64,000 nt of DNA, taken from the NCBI RefSeq assembly GCF_024349685.1, contig NZ_AP025944.1, positions 3,230,001 through 3,294,000 on the forward strand. The letters are read 5' to 3'. The position numbers were made by a program, and so were the translations under genes. Position 1 is the stretch's first letter. Each line of letters starts with the position of its first letter. Source of the DNA: Pseudomonas sp. LRP2-20. Its GTDB lineage: Bacteria; Pseudomonadota; Gammaproteobacteria; Pseudomonadales; Pseudomonadaceae. This document shows positions 1-9,900 of this stretch, in pieces. The notes under the pieces are model-generated. The model saw only the letters and a list, made by a program, of their open reading frames with translations, was not told the origin of the DNA and did not search any database.

Positions 1-2
1 TG

Positions 3-944
3 TCCAACCTGTACGACGAAGCGAGCGGCTTCTTCGGTGGCGGCAAGTTCAGCGTCGAAACCGGCCTCACCTACACCCACTACGACACCCGCGCCCTGGT
101 GCTCAACGGGTTTCTGGCGCTGGACTCGATCTTCCTCGGCAACATCAACATCGACCGCATCAAGGCAGACAACTGGACCCTGGACCTGACGGCGCGCTAC
201 AACGTCGACCAACGTTGGCAGTTCGACATCAACGTGCCCATCGTCTACCGCGACTCCACCTACTCGTCAGGTGGTGCAGGCGGGGCCGCCGGGACCACGT
301 CCGACGCATCGGTTACCCGCGACCCGACCATCGGCGACGTCAACTTCGGCATCGCCTACAAGTTCCTCGACGAGTCGGAAACATGGCCTGATGCGGTTGC
401 TACCTTGCGCGTGAAAGCACCAACCGGCAAAGACCCCTACGGCATCAAGCTGCAACAGGTGGCGGGCAACGACAACCTGTCGGTGCCCGAGGACCTGCCG
501 ACCGGCAACGGTGTCTGGGCCATCACGCCTGGCATCTCGCTGGTCAAGACCTTCGACCCGGCCGTGCTGTTCGGCAGCCTGTCGTACACCTACAACATGC
601 AGGACTCGTTCAGCGACATCAGCCCGCAGGTGAACACCAAGGTGCCGGGTGACGTGAAACTCGGCGATTCCTGGCAGATCGGCGGCGGTATTGCCTTCGC
701 CCTCAACGAGAAAATGAGCATGTCGTTCTCGGTCACCGACCAGTTCGCCCGCAAGAGCAAGATCAAGCCCGACGGCGGCGACTGGCAATCGATCACCAAC
801 AGCGACTATAACGCGGCCAACTTCAACGTCGGCCTGACCTTTGCAGCCTCCAACAACCTGACGATCGTGCCGAACTTGTCGATTGGCCTGACAGATGATG
901 CGCCGGACTTTTCCTTCAGCCTGAAGTTCCCGTACTACTTCTGA
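3..944 (+). CDS. Outer-membrane beta-barrel protein, C-terminal part (5' end outside window)
   Basis: The reading frame is open from the first bases of the window, so the gene starts upstream and only about 313 residues are visible. The visible part is rich in alternating polar/hydrophobic stretches separated by short Gly/Asp/Asn turns. It ends in an aromatic residue (FPYYF), the usual C-terminal signal of outer-membrane beta-barrels. It resembles the loosely annotated 'transporter' barrels of Pseudomonas, but I cannot name a substrate. A GGGGCGC-AAG-GCGCCCC hairpin follows the stop directly, so it probably ends its transcription unit. Barrel topology is supported; function is unknown. Confidence 0.75.
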   Translation, partial: SNLYDEASGFFGGGKFSVETGLTYTHYDTRALVLNGFLALDSIFLGNINIDRIKADNWTLDLTARYNVDQRWQFDINVPIVYRDSTYSSGGAGGAAGTTSDASVTRDPTIGDVNFGIAYKFLDESETWPDAVATLRVKAPTGKDPYGIKLQQVAGNDNLSVPEDLPTGNGVWAITPGISLVKTFDPAVLFGSLSYTYNMQDSFSDISPQVNTKVPGDVKLGDSWQIGGGIAFALNEKMSMSFSVTDQFARKSKIKPDGGDWQSITNSDYNAANFNVGLTFAASNNLTIVPNLSIGLTDDAPDFSFSLKFPYYF

Positions 945-949
945 CAGCC

Positions 950-966
950 GGGGCGCAAGGCGCCCC
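950..966 (+). terminator. GC-rich hairpin after the barrel gene
   Basis: GGGGCGC, loop AAG, GCGCCCC begins 6 bases after the stop codon. It is a perfect 7-bp stem without a clear T-tract, so it is a probable terminator. Confidence 0.55.
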
Positions 967-1045
967 CAATTGGTTACCAACCTTGTAGCCAACGGCTTTC
1001 CTGGTATCGGCCTGTTATCATCGCGCACAGATATGTGACGATTTC

Positions 1046-3268
1046 ATGGCAAAAAGGAAAGTTTTCGTGAAGAACCTGCAAGGCCCGCCACGCACCCGGC
1101 TGCTCGCCCTGATTACCCTGGTGCTGGTGATCCCTCTGGTCGTGCGCGCCCTGTTGGGTTGGTCCAACCCCTATGGCTACCTGTCGGACCTGGCGCTGGG
1201 CAGTCTGCTGGTGCTGCTGTTGCAGCGCCGCCCGTGGTGGCTGGCGCTGCCGGTTCTGCTGGCCTGGGCCACCCTGTGGGTAGCTTCGGCCGAACTGGTC
1301 AGCGCCGTTGGCAGGCTGCCGAACAGTGCCGACCTGGGCTACCTGTTCGACCCGCAGTTCATGGAAAACTCCACCGGTGGCGGTCTGGCCCATACCTGGC
1401 TGCCCTTATTGATGGCGGGCGGCCTGCTGGTCTGGCTGGGCAGCGCCTGGCACAGTCGCAGGCAACCCGGCGCGAAGTTCGCGCGCAAGGCCTGGGCTAT
1501 TCCGGCGCTGCTGTTCGTTGCGCACTGGGGCAGCCAGCACCTGGCGCCCAGCGAAGCCGACCAGTGGCGCCAATACAACCTGCCCCATCAGTTGCTGTCT
1601 GCCGCCGCCGGCGACCTGCAGCGTCACGTCCAGCACTGGGCGGGCCACGCCCCAACGGTCACGCCGCTGCCAAGCGCTGGCCTGACACAGCATGACTTGA
1701 GCGGGCAAAAGCTGCTGACAGCGCCAGGCCGCGCCCGCAACCTGCTGGTCATCACCCTCGAAGGCATCCCCGGCGCCTATGTGCGCCCCAACCGTCAGGC
1801 CCTGCACAGCCGTTTCGATGAAGACCTGATGCCCAGGCTCAGCCAGTGGGCTGAACGCGGCATGAACACCCCGGACTATGTGTTGCACACGCACCAGACC
1901 ATCCGCGGCCTGTATGCGATGCTGTGCGGCGACTACGACAAACTCGCCAACGGCACGCCCAAAGGGGTCGAGCTGCTCACCCAGCACCAGCGCAACCAGG
2001 CCTGCCTGCCGGCACAGCTGCGTCAGGCCGGCTTCACCACTCACTACCTGCAAGGCGCAGGCCTGCGCTTCATGGCCAAGGACCGGATCATGCCGCACAT
2101 CGGCTTCGACTCGGTGCACGGGCTGGAGTGGTTCAGCAACAAGAACTACCTGGAATTCCCGTGGGGCAAGGATGATCGGGCGTTCTTCGAAGGGGCCCTG
2201 GATTATGTCAGCCAGCTGCGCCAGCAGGATCGCCCCTGGATGCTCACCCTGCTGACCGTAGGCACGCACCAGCCCTACTCCGCCCCCGAAGACTACCTGC
2301 AGCGTTACGACACCGCCAAGCAGGCAGCGGTCGCCTACCTCGATGATGCAATCGGTGCGTTCCTCGACAACCTCGAGCGCCAGGGCGTACTCAAGGACAC
2401 GCTGGTGGTGATCACCTCGGACGAATCCCACGGTATCGATGGCGTACGCCTGGCCTCGTCCTGGGGCTTCAACCTGACCCTGGCACCGGAACAGGCACAA
2501 CTGCCGCACATCAAGAACGGCACCTACGGCCACATCGACCTGGCCACCTCCCTGCTCGACTACTTTGCCCTGCCGATCCCGGTCGCCCTCGGTGGGCGTT
2601 CGCTGTACCGCGATTACGACAACGGCCGGGAGATGATTTCCTACACCAACGGCATGCTGCGCTACCACGATGGCAAGGGCGTCTTCACCGAATGCGACTT
2701 CCAGCAGCGCTGCCGGCGCTACGACAGCCCAGGTTTCATCGCCGACCAGGCCAGGTACCTCGGCCTCGGCGACAGCACCCTCGGCGCACAGATCGGTGCG
2801 CTGGCCGGGGTGCTCGACCAGTCGCTGCTGCAAACGCCGCTGAACCTGCGTTACCAGTTCGGTAGCCCCTCCGCCATTCAATTGCAGGCGCGCATCCGCG
2901 ACGACTGGGCAGACAACCTGATCGGCGCCCAGTACCTGGAAATGCCCGAGGGCTCGCACACCCGTGTGCGGGTCAAGGTACGGGCGCTGGACCCGCAGCA
3001 CGCAGCCTATATCCAGCTCAAGGCCAAGGAGCTGGAGCAGGATGTGCCGCTGGGGTTGCCCGAAGAGATCCGGGTGACAACCGACGAACCGCTGGAGATG
3101 GAATTCGGCTTCGATAACCCGACCGTGCGCAAGGCATTCTCCTTCCACTTGCTCGGTTATGGCGGCGGCGAAGTCGAGATCAGTGATTTCAGCGTGATTA
3201 CCGCGCTACCGGGCGAAGAAGAGCCGTTGGATGACCTGTCTGACGGGCATATCGCTCAATCCAGCTGA
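1046..3268 (+). CDS. LtaS/OpgB-like membrane sulfatase-family phosphotransferase
   Basis: 740 residues. The N-terminal ~170 residues contain several hydrophobic segments. A periplasmic alkaline-phosphatase/sulfatase-fold domain follows (about residues 225-520). It has a LLVITLEG metal-site strand, a candidate nucleophile Thr in HTHQTIRG, and the ITSDESHG Asp/His metal ligands. A C-terminal beta-rich extension of ~200 residues is present. LtaS and OpgB proteins move phosphoglycerol onto glycans or lipids; a phosphoglycerol or similar transfer to the envelope is inferred. The start is uncertain: ATG 1046 has a weak ribosome site, while in-frame GTG 1067 follows AAGGA well and would give 733 residues. 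The gene ends exactly where the convergent regulator ends. Confidence 0.8.
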   Translation: MAKRKVFVKNLQGPPRTRLLALITLVLVIPLVVRALLGWSNPYGYLSDLALGSLLVLLLQRRPWWLALPVLLAWATLWVASAELVSAVGRLPNSADLGYLFDPQFMENSTGGGLAHTWLPLLMAGGLLVWLGSAWHSRRQPGAKFARKAWAIPALLFVAHWGSQHLAPSEADQWRQYNLPHQLLSAAAGDLQRHVQHWAGHAPTVTPLPSAGLTQHDLSGQKLLTAPGRARNLLVITLEGIPGAYVRPNRQALHSRFDEDLMPRLSQWAERGMNTPDYVLHTHQTIRGLYAMLCGDYDKLANGTPKGVELLTQHQRNQACLPAQLRQAGFTTHYLQGAGLRFMAKDRIMPHIGFDSVHGLEWFSNKNYLEFPWGKDDRAFFEGALDYVSQLRQQDRPWMLTLLTVGTHQPYSAPEDYLQRYDTAKQAAVAYLDDAIGAFLDNLERQGVLKDTLVVITSDESHGIDGVRLASSWGFNLTLAPEQAQLPHIKNGTYGHIDLATSLLDYFALPIPVALGGRSLYRDYDNGREMISYTNGMLRYHDGKGVFTECDFQQRCRRYDSPGFIADQARYLGLGDSTLGAQIGALAGVLDQSLLQTPLNLRYQFGSPSAIQLQARIRDDWADNLIGAQYLEMPEGSHTRVRVKVRALDPQHAAYIQLKAKELEQDVPLGLPEEIRVTTDEPLEMEFGFDNPTVRKAFSFHLLGYGGGEVEISDFSVITALPGEEEPLDDLSDGHIAQSS

Positions 3269-4594
3269 TCAGCGAATCTGGTGCTTGTGCAGCAGCCGGT
3301 AGAACGTCGGCCGCGATACCCCAAGCACCTTCGCGGCAATGCTCATGTTGTTGCTGTGGCGGTCCAGCACATCGCACAGCGCCTGGCGCTCAGCCCGGTG
3401 CTTGTAGTCTTCGAGGGTGCCCAGCGGCTGCTCTTCCTGCTCCAGGCCCTGCAGGCCAAGGTCCTGGGCCTCGATCTGGCGCCCTTCGGCCAACACCAGA
3501 CCACGCCTTACCCGGTTGGCCAGCTCACGGACATTGCCCGGCCAGTTGTGGCGCCCCATCGCTGCCAGCGCATGGTCACTGAATGACCGTGGCCTGCGGC
3601 CGGTTTCCAGGCTGTAGAAGTGCGAAAAGTGGTTGGCCAGCATCGACAGGTCGCCATGGCGGTCACGCAGTGGGGCCGTCACCACCTGCAGCACGTTCAG
3701 CCGGTAGTACAGGTCTTCGCGAAAGCGCCCCTGTTCGATGGCTTTTTCCAGGTCCATGTGGGTTGCCGCCAGTACCCGCACATCGACCGGTATCGGCTGG
3801 CTTCCACCCACCCGCTCGATGTGCTTTTCCTGGAGGAAGCGCAGCAAATTGGCCTGCAGCTCCAGGGGCAGGTCGCCAATTTCGTCGAGGAACAAAGTGC
3901 CGCCATGGGCCGCCTCGATCCGCCCCACCTTGCGCTGGTGGGCACCGGTAAAGGCACCTTTCTCGTGCCCGAACAACTCGGACTGGATCAGGTTTTCAGG
4001 GATCGCCCCGCAGTTTATGGCGATGAACGGCATTTCGCTGCGCTGTGATTGGCGGTGCAAGGTGCGCGCCACCAGCTCCTTGCCCGTGCCGCTCTCACCG
4101 CGGATAAGGACAGGGGATTCGGTGGGTGCCAGCTTGCCGAGCAATTTGCGCAATTCCAGGATCGGCCGGCTGTCACCGAGCAGTTCATGTTCCAGCCCAT
4201 CCACCCTCACCGCGCCCTTGCCGCGCAGGCGGGCCATGCCGAACGCCCGCCCCAGGGTCACCAGCACGCGAGAAAAGTCGAATGGCAAGGTATGAAAATC
4301 GAAAAACCACTCACATACAAAGTCACCGACATTCTGCATGCGCAACTGCTCGGCGTTGAGCACGGCAATCCACTCGGTATTGCTGCGCTTGATCATGTCC
4401 TTGACCGCGTCCGGGTGCCGCAGGTGTGATGCCTGCAGGCGCAGCAGGCCGATATCGCATCGGTGCTCCAGGGCCAGGTCCAGCCCACAGCTGTGAACCT
4501 CCCAGCCGGCACTCTCCAGGCCGGGTAACAGACGGTGGCAATCGTCGCAGGGGTCGACGATGAGCAAGCGACGCAGAGCGGCAGTCTCGTGCAT
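3269..4594 (-). CDS. Sigma-54-dependent activator with VpsR-type N-terminal domain
   Basis: 441 residues. The N-terminal ~125 residues look like the degenerate receiver (VpsR) domain. The AAA+ domain has Walker A GESGTGKE (166-173), the sigma-54 contact loop GAFTGA (213-218) and Walker B GGTLFLDEIGDL (231-242). A Fis-type helix-turn-helix closes the protein (about 415-437). Such proteins activate RNA polymerase-sigma54, and VpsR relatives control exopolysaccharide or adhesin genes in response to c-di-GMP. The start has a good AAGGA site. Targets cannot be told from the window; the upstream small gene, the barrel gene and the phosphotransferase gene are candidates. Confidence 0.9.
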   Translation of the reverse strand: MHETAALRRLLIVDPCDDCHRLLPGLESAGWEVHSCGLDLALEHRCDIGLLRLQASHLRHPDAVKDMIKRSNTEWIAVLNAEQLRMQNVGDFVCEWFFDFHTLPFDFSRVLVTLGRAFGMARLRGKGAVRVDGLEHELLGDSRPILELRKLLGKLAPTESPVLIRGESGTGKELVARTLHRQSQRSEMPFIAINCGAIPENLIQSELFGHEKGAFTGAHQRKVGRIEAAHGGTLFLDEIGDLPLELQANLLRFLQEKHIERVGGSQPIPVDVRVLAATHMDLEKAIEQGRFREDLYYRLNVLQVVTAPLRDRHGDLSMLANHFSHFYSLETGRRPRSFSDHALAAMGRHNWPGNVRELANRVRRGLVLAEGRQIEAQDLGLQGLEQEEQPLGTLEDYKHRAERQALCDVLDRHSNNMSIAAKVLGVSRPTFYRLLHKHQIR

Positions 4595-4938
4595 GACCGT
4601 TCCTTGGCGCCAATTGTTGGTTTTTTACGTGAAAACAGTAAGTTGCGGCGCCGAATTAACAGTAGCAACGAACTTGACGCTACCCACGACCGTCTGTCTG
4701 CCCGATTCTGCCGGGCCGGAGCCGTTCGGGAATTTTTCATATTTATTGGCGTCACAGCCGGCGCTGGAAACAAAAAATCTGTAACCGGCCAAAAAATTTA
4801 CATTACCTGTGTGACTCCACCCCTAACTTGGAGCATCAGTACGAATAACCCCGCGCTGCGGATCGCGATAAAACCTGAAGCGACGTAGCAGTTAAGCGGA
4901 CCTTATTTCGATGTTTGGGACCATAGAGAGACCGAACC
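4595..4938. other. AT-richer divergent promoter region
   Basis: A 344-base non-coding stretch lies between the divergently transcribed sigma-54 activator and the small gene at 4939. It is clearly more AT-rich than its surroundings and holds a perfect TTGGCGCCAA palindrome close to the activator start. I found no convincing -24/-12 box. Confidence 0.4.
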
Positions 4939-5205
4939 ATGAATGCCCCGCTCCGTGTCAACGAAGCTCTGCTGATTGCCGACCACGCGTTCGAACCGTT
5001 CCAGTGCGTTGCCTGGGATGCGCCCAACGGTACCGGTGAACTGAGCCTTGCGGTCATCGACCGGACCAACACCCGCATTGGCAGCAAGCAAGTGTCGTCG
5101 CGTATCTATTCGGACCCTGCACAATGGGCCAGCCTGATCGAAGAAGTGCGTGCCGAACTGTGCCAGAAAGGTTACGACCTGCAGCCTTGGTCGATGCCCA
5201 AATAA
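4939..5205 (+). CDS. Small conserved-looking protein of unknown function
   Basis: 88 residues, soluble, no signal peptide or membrane segment. The composition is ordinary for a Pseudomonas protein, and a GAGAG ribosome site lies 8 bases before the ATG. It is divergent from the VpsR-type activator across a long AT-rich promoter region, so the activator may control it. I do not recognise the family. Confidence 0.65.
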   Translation: MNAPLRVNEALLIADHAFEPFQCVAWDAPNGTGELSLAVIDRTNTRIGSKQVSSRIYSDPAQWASLIEEVRAELCQKGYDLQPWSMPK

Positions 5206-5222
5206 TATCGCTGCGCCCCTGC

Positions 5223-5245
5223 AAGTGCGTGCCTGGTACGCACTT
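5223..5245. terminator. Hairpin between convergent small gene and VWA gene
   Basis: AAGTGCGT, loop GCCTGGT, ACGCACTT forms a perfect 8-bp stem in the gap between two convergent genes. There is no T-tract. It is a plausible bidirectional terminator. Confidence 0.4.
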
Positions 5246-5321
5246 GAACAACTATTTCAATGGCCTGCCAGGCAACTTTCATTATTGCGACAAAGTGTCG
5301 CGCCAATCCCTTCCACTGCCC

Positions 5322-5972
5322 TCATACCAATACCTTGAATTGCTCAAGATGCTGATACTCGGCCCGTAGTTCCGTGGCCAACTGTTGTGCCCGCCCGAGG
5401 CGAACCGGTGCCAATTCCATGTCCACCAATACAGTGGCGCAAGGTAGCGGTTGCACGGCAGGCCAGCGCTGCAGGCGACCATCGGTGAATACCAGGCAGC
5501 GCTGCAATTCATGAGGGTGGGCTTTGTGCCGGGCCTGCAGCCAGCGCCGAGCCTGTTCAAGCGCCGCGATCAAAGGCGTGCCGCCGCCAGCCCCCAGGGC
5601 CTGCAACCAGGGCTGCAGGCTTGCCGACGCCTTGAGCCCATGACGCTGCCATTGCGGTACGCCACCACTGGCGGTCAGCAAGGCAAGACGTGCGCGTTGC
5701 CGATAGGCCTGGTCGAACAGCTCTGCCAGCAGGCCTTTGCACTGCGCCAGGGCCTGATGGCGCCGGGTCGAGGCCGAGGCGTCGACGATCACCAGCCACA
5801 ATTCATTGGCCTGGGCCTGGCGCTGCTGCCAGCAAAGGTCCCGGCGCAGCTTCGGGCGCCCCTTGAGCAAGGTCGGCAGCCAGGCCACCCGGCCCGAGGA
5901 TGCCACACGGGCGCGGCCACGACTGGCACCGGCCAGGTTGCCAACCCGGGGCATGGCATCCGCCATCTTCAA
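5322..5972 (-). CDS. VWA-domain protein, ChlD-like chelatase partner
   Basis: 216 residues forming essentially a single von Willebrand A domain. The metal-ion-dependent adhesion motif is present: DASAS (DxSxS), the Thr in GGGTPL and the Asp in FTDGR. In magnesium and cobalt chelatases the D subunit pairs an AAA-like domain with this VWA domain and bridges the I-subunit ATPase to the large subunit. Here only the VWA part exists. It lies 17 bp downstream of the ChlI-like ATPase and is the last gene of the cob operon, so it probably serves in aerobic cobalt insertion with CobN. Confidence 0.85.
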   Translation of the reverse strand: MKMADAMPRVGNLAGASRGRARVASSGRVAWLPTLLKGRPKLRRDLCWQQRQAQANELWLVIVDASASTRRHQALAQCKGLLAELFDQAYRQRARLALLTASGGVPQWQRHGLKASASLQPWLQALGAGGGTPLIAALEQARRWLQARHKAHPHELQRCLVFTDGRLQRWPAVQPLPCATVLVDMELAPVRLGRAQQLATELRAEYQHLEQFKVLV

Positions 5973-5989
5973 ACCTGATTGACGGATGC

Positions 5990-6994
5990 TCAGGGCTTTT
6001 TTGCCCAGTTCGGCACCTCTCGCCGTGCGCCGCTGCTGACGGGCTGCGCGGGCAGCGCGCCCCAGTCGCCCTGCCCGCCTTCGCTCGGCCGGTCGCGGCC
6101 ATCCGCTGCAGCTGGCGGCGGCGCAGAGGCTGGCGCATCAGGCGCCGTGCGGCGGCGATGGCGCAAGGCAAACTCCGCCACGGCGTCGACATCACCTTCC
6201 TCGATCGCCTGCCCGCCACGCCAGGCACAATGGGCACGGGCGGCGCGCAGCCAGACCAGGTCGGCACGCAGGCCATCAACGCCGGCAGCAAAGCAGCGCT
6301 CGGTGATCCAGGCCAGGGCCTGATCATCCAGGGCGATCTCCGCCAGCCCTTGGCGCGCCGCCTGGCAGCGCTCGCGCAGTTGCGCCTGGGCGCTGGCCCA
6401 CTGCTCACAGAACGCCTGCGGGTCGCTGTCGAAGGCCAGCCGCCTGCGAATGATCTGCTGACGTGCCTCAGGGGCTGGCAGGCCTTCGAGCGCCACATTC
6501 AGGCCGAAGCGGTCGAGCAACTGCGGTCGCAACTCGCCTTCCTCGGGGTTCATGGTGCCGATCAGGACGAAACGGGCACTGTGCCGATGGGAAATACCAT
6601 CGCGCTCGATGCGGTTGGTGCCACTGGCGGCCACATCCAGCAACAGGTCAACCAAGGTGTCAGGCAGCAGGTTGACTTCATCGACATACAGCACACCACC
6701 ATCGGCATGGGCCAGCACACCGGGAGAAAACTGCGCCTTGCCCTGGCCGAGTGCGGCATCCAGGTCCAGTGTGCCGACCAGGCGCTCTTCGCTGGCACCC
6801 AGCGGCAAGGTCACGAACGGGCCCTCGCCCAACAGGTCGGCCAGGCCGCGGGCCAGGGTGCTCTTGGCCATGCCACGCGGGCCCTCGATGAGCACGCCAC
6901 CGATCTTCGGGTCGATGGCGGTAAGGCACAGGGCCAGCTTGAGGTTGTCGGCACCGACCACGGCAGCCAGCGGAAATTGCACGGGTTCACTCAT
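5990..6994 (-). CDS. ChlI/BchI-like AAA+ ATPase, cobaltochelatase partner
   Basis: 334 residues starting MSEPVQFPL. This start lies 1 bp after the cobN stop, and upstream in-frame codons only run back into cobN. The AAA+ core has Walker A GPRGMAKS, the chelatase-type insertion after it, Walker B VLYVDEVNLL and a sensor GTMNPEEG. The family powers metal insertion into tetrapyrroles. Because it sits between cobN and the VWA gene, it most likely replaces CobS in the cobaltochelatase. The C-terminal tail is rich in Pro, Ala and Arg and looks unstructured. Confidence 0.9.
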   Translation of the reverse strand: MSEPVQFPLAAVVGADNLKLALCLTAIDPKIGGVLIEGPRGMAKSTLARGLADLLGEGPFVTLPLGASEERLVGTLDLDAALGQGKAQFSPGVLAHADGGVLYVDEVNLLPDTLVDLLLDVAASGTNRIERDGISHRHSARFVLIGTMNPEEGELRPQLLDRFGLNVALEGLPAPEARQQIIRRRLAFDSDPQAFCEQWASAQAQLRERCQAARQGLAEIALDDQALAWITERCFAAGVDGLRADLVWLRAARAHCAWRGGQAIEEGDVDAVAEFALRHRRRTAPDAPASAPPPAAADGRDRPSEGGQGDWGALPAQPVSSGARREVPNWAKKP

Positions 6995-6995
6995 T

Positions 6996-9900
6996 TCAAG
7001 CCTGTTCCTCGCCGTCGAGCAACTGCGCCTCAAGGGCCTCGCGATAGTCACCGGGGGCTTCCCAGAGCCCACGCTGCTGGGCTTCCAGCAAGCGTTCGGT
7101 GAGGTCTCGCAGGGCCTCGGGGTTGTGCTCGCGCATGAAGTCGCGTGTCGCCGGGTCGAGCACATAGGCATCGGCCAGCGACTGGTAGTGATGGTCATCA
7201 ATCAGGTGCGTGGTGGCGTCGAAGGCAAACAGGTTGTCGACCGTCGCTGCCAGTTCGAACGCACCCTTGTAGCCATGGCGTTTCGCCCCGTCGATCCATT
7301 TAGGGTTCAGCGCCCGGGCACGGATCACGCGGTTGAGTTCTTCCTTCAGGGTGCGGATCCGCGGCCGGTCGACCTGGCTGTGGTCGCCGTGGTAACTGGC
7401 CACTGCCACGCCGGACAAGGTCTCCGACGCCGCCAGCATGCCACCCTGGAACTGATAGTAATCATTGGAATCGAGCAGGTCGTGCTCGTGGTTGTCCTGG
7501 TTCTGCAACACCGCCTGCACCTGGCCCAGGCGCCGGGCGAACTGGGCACGCGCCGGCGTGCCCTCGTCGCTGGCACCGTAGGCGTAACCGCCATGGTTGA
7601 GGTACACCTCGGCGAGGTCGTCGCGGCTGTGCCACAGGCGACCATCGATGGCATTCTGCACGCCGGCACCATAGGCACCAGGCTTGGCCCCGAACACCCG
7701 CCAGCCGGCCTGGCGCGCCGCCTGCTCGGCATCCACGCCCTGTGCCTGCAGGCTGGCGCGTTCGTGACGCACCCGCGCGGCCAGGGGGTTGAGGTCGTCC
7801 GGCTCGTCCAGTGCCGCCACTGCCTGCACCGCAGCGTCGAACAGGCGGATCAGGTTGCCGAAGGCATCGCGAAAGAAACCCGACACACGCAGCGTCACGT
7901 CCACCCGCGGGCGATCGAGCAGGCTCAGCGGCAGGATCTCGAAGTCGTCGACACGCTGACTGCCGGTGGCCCAAACCGGGCGCACGCCCATCAACGCCAT
8001 GGCCTGGGCGATGTCATCCCCCCCCGTGCGCATGGTCGCCGTGCCCCACACCGACAGGCCCAGCTGGCGCAGGTGGTCGCCATGGTCCTGCAGGTGCCGT
8101 TCGAGGATCAGGTTGGCCGAGGCGAACCCCAGCCGCCAGGCCGTGGTGGTTGGCAGGTTGCGCACGTCCACGGTGTAGAAGTTGCGCCCGGTCGGCAAGA
8201 CATCCAGGCGACCCCGGCTGGGGGCACCGCTGGGGCCGGCCGGCACGAAGCGCCCGGCCAGCGCGGCAAGCAGGCCGTTGATTTCTGCCGCGCCGCACGC
8301 ATCCAGATCAGGCGCTACCTGCTCACGCAGGGCTGTTACCACATCGTGCACCGGCTGCCATTCGGGCTGCTCGGGCAACTGCACCTGACCCTGCAGCGCC
8401 TGCTCGATGATGCGCAACGCCAGCAACTCAAGGCGCTCGCGGGTATCGCCACAGGTGCGCCACGCGCCTTCGTTCAAGGCTTGCAACAGTGCCGGACGCG
8501 GGCCTGACCAGGCCTCACCGAGGTCGCAATCGAGGGGGTCGAAGCCCAGCGCCAGTGCCTTGGCCAGTGTGCGCAACAGGCTGGCATTGCCACCGCGGCC
8601 ATCGCCACGCTCCACGCGCAGCAAGGCCAGCAAGGTATCGATGCGCAGGCGTGCCTGCGGCGACTGGCCGAAGACATGCAGGCCATCGCGAATCTGCGAT
8701 TCCTTGAGGTCGCAGAGGTAAGTGTCCAGGCGCGGCAGCCACACCGCGGCATCGTCCAGTTGGCCTTCCAACTGCAACTCACGGTCGATGTGGTTGGCCT
8801 TGACCAGCTCGAGAATGTCGCGCTGTAGCTCGCGTGCGCGGCGTGGGTCGAGCAACTGGGCTTCGTAGAATTCGTCCGCCAGCTGCTCCAGGTGACGCAG
8901 GGGACCATAGGTTTCGGCGCGGGTCAGCGGCGGCATCAGGTGATCGATGATCACCGCCTGGGTGCGGCGCTTGGCCTGGGCACCTTCGCCTGGGTCGTTG
9001 ACGATGAACGGATAGATGTTCGGCAACGGGCCGAGCAGCGCGTCCGGCCAGCATTGTGCGGACAGGCCGACGCCCTTGCCGGGCAGCCATTCCAGGTTGC
9101 CGTGCTTGCCGACGTGGATGACGGCATCGGCGGCAAAGGCATGGCGCAGCCAGAAGTGAAACGCCAGGTAACCATGCGGCGGCACCAGGTCAGGGTCGTG
9201 GTAAACCGCGCTGGGGTCGACCTGATAACCTCGCGCCGGCTGGATGCCGACGAAGGTCAGGCCAAAGCGCAGGCCGGCCACCATCAGGCGACCAGCGCGG
9301 TACATCGGGTCCTGCTCGGGCGGCCCCCAGCGCTCCAGCACAGCCTGGCGGTTGGCCTCGGGCAGGCGTTCGAACGCCGCCTGGTAATCGGCCAGGCTCA
9401 GGCTCTGGGCGCAGGGGCGCTGGTCGAGGTGCTCGAGGTCGTTGGTCACCCCACCGAGCAACTGGTGAATCAATTGCGTGCCGCTGCCTGGCAGTTGCGC
9501 AAGCGGATAGCCCTCGGCCTGCAGTGCCTCGAGAATGTTCAGGGCAGCCGCCGGGGTGTCCAGGCCGACGCCATTGCCAATCCGGCCATCGCGGGTCGGG
9601 TAGTTGGCCAGCACCAGCGCCACACGCTTCTGCCCATTGGGCAGGCGCGCCAGCTCGACCCAGCGCCGTGCCAGCTCGGCGACAAAATCCATGCGTTCGG
9701 GGTGAGCGCGGTAGCAGACCACGTCGGACTGGCTGCGCTCGCTGCGCCAGGCCATGTCCTTGAAGCTCACCGGGCGGGTGATGATGCGCCCGTCCAGTTC
9801 CGGCAAGGCGATGTGCATGGCCAGGTCGCGGGCACCGAGGCCCTGCTCGCTGGCTTCCCAGCCGGGCTGGTTGTCCTGTGCGCAGATGGCCTGCAGCACC

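Noticed and set aside
4595..4938. Possible sigma-54 promoter near 4607 (TGGCGCCAATTGTTGG)
   Set aside because: The -12 GC element is missing at the right distance. The GG-N-GG spacing alone is not enough.
5900..8507. Plus-strand frames of 400 and 650 codons opposite the chelatase ATPase and cobN
   Set aside because: Same reason: antisense shadows with no ribosome site and no recognisable fold.
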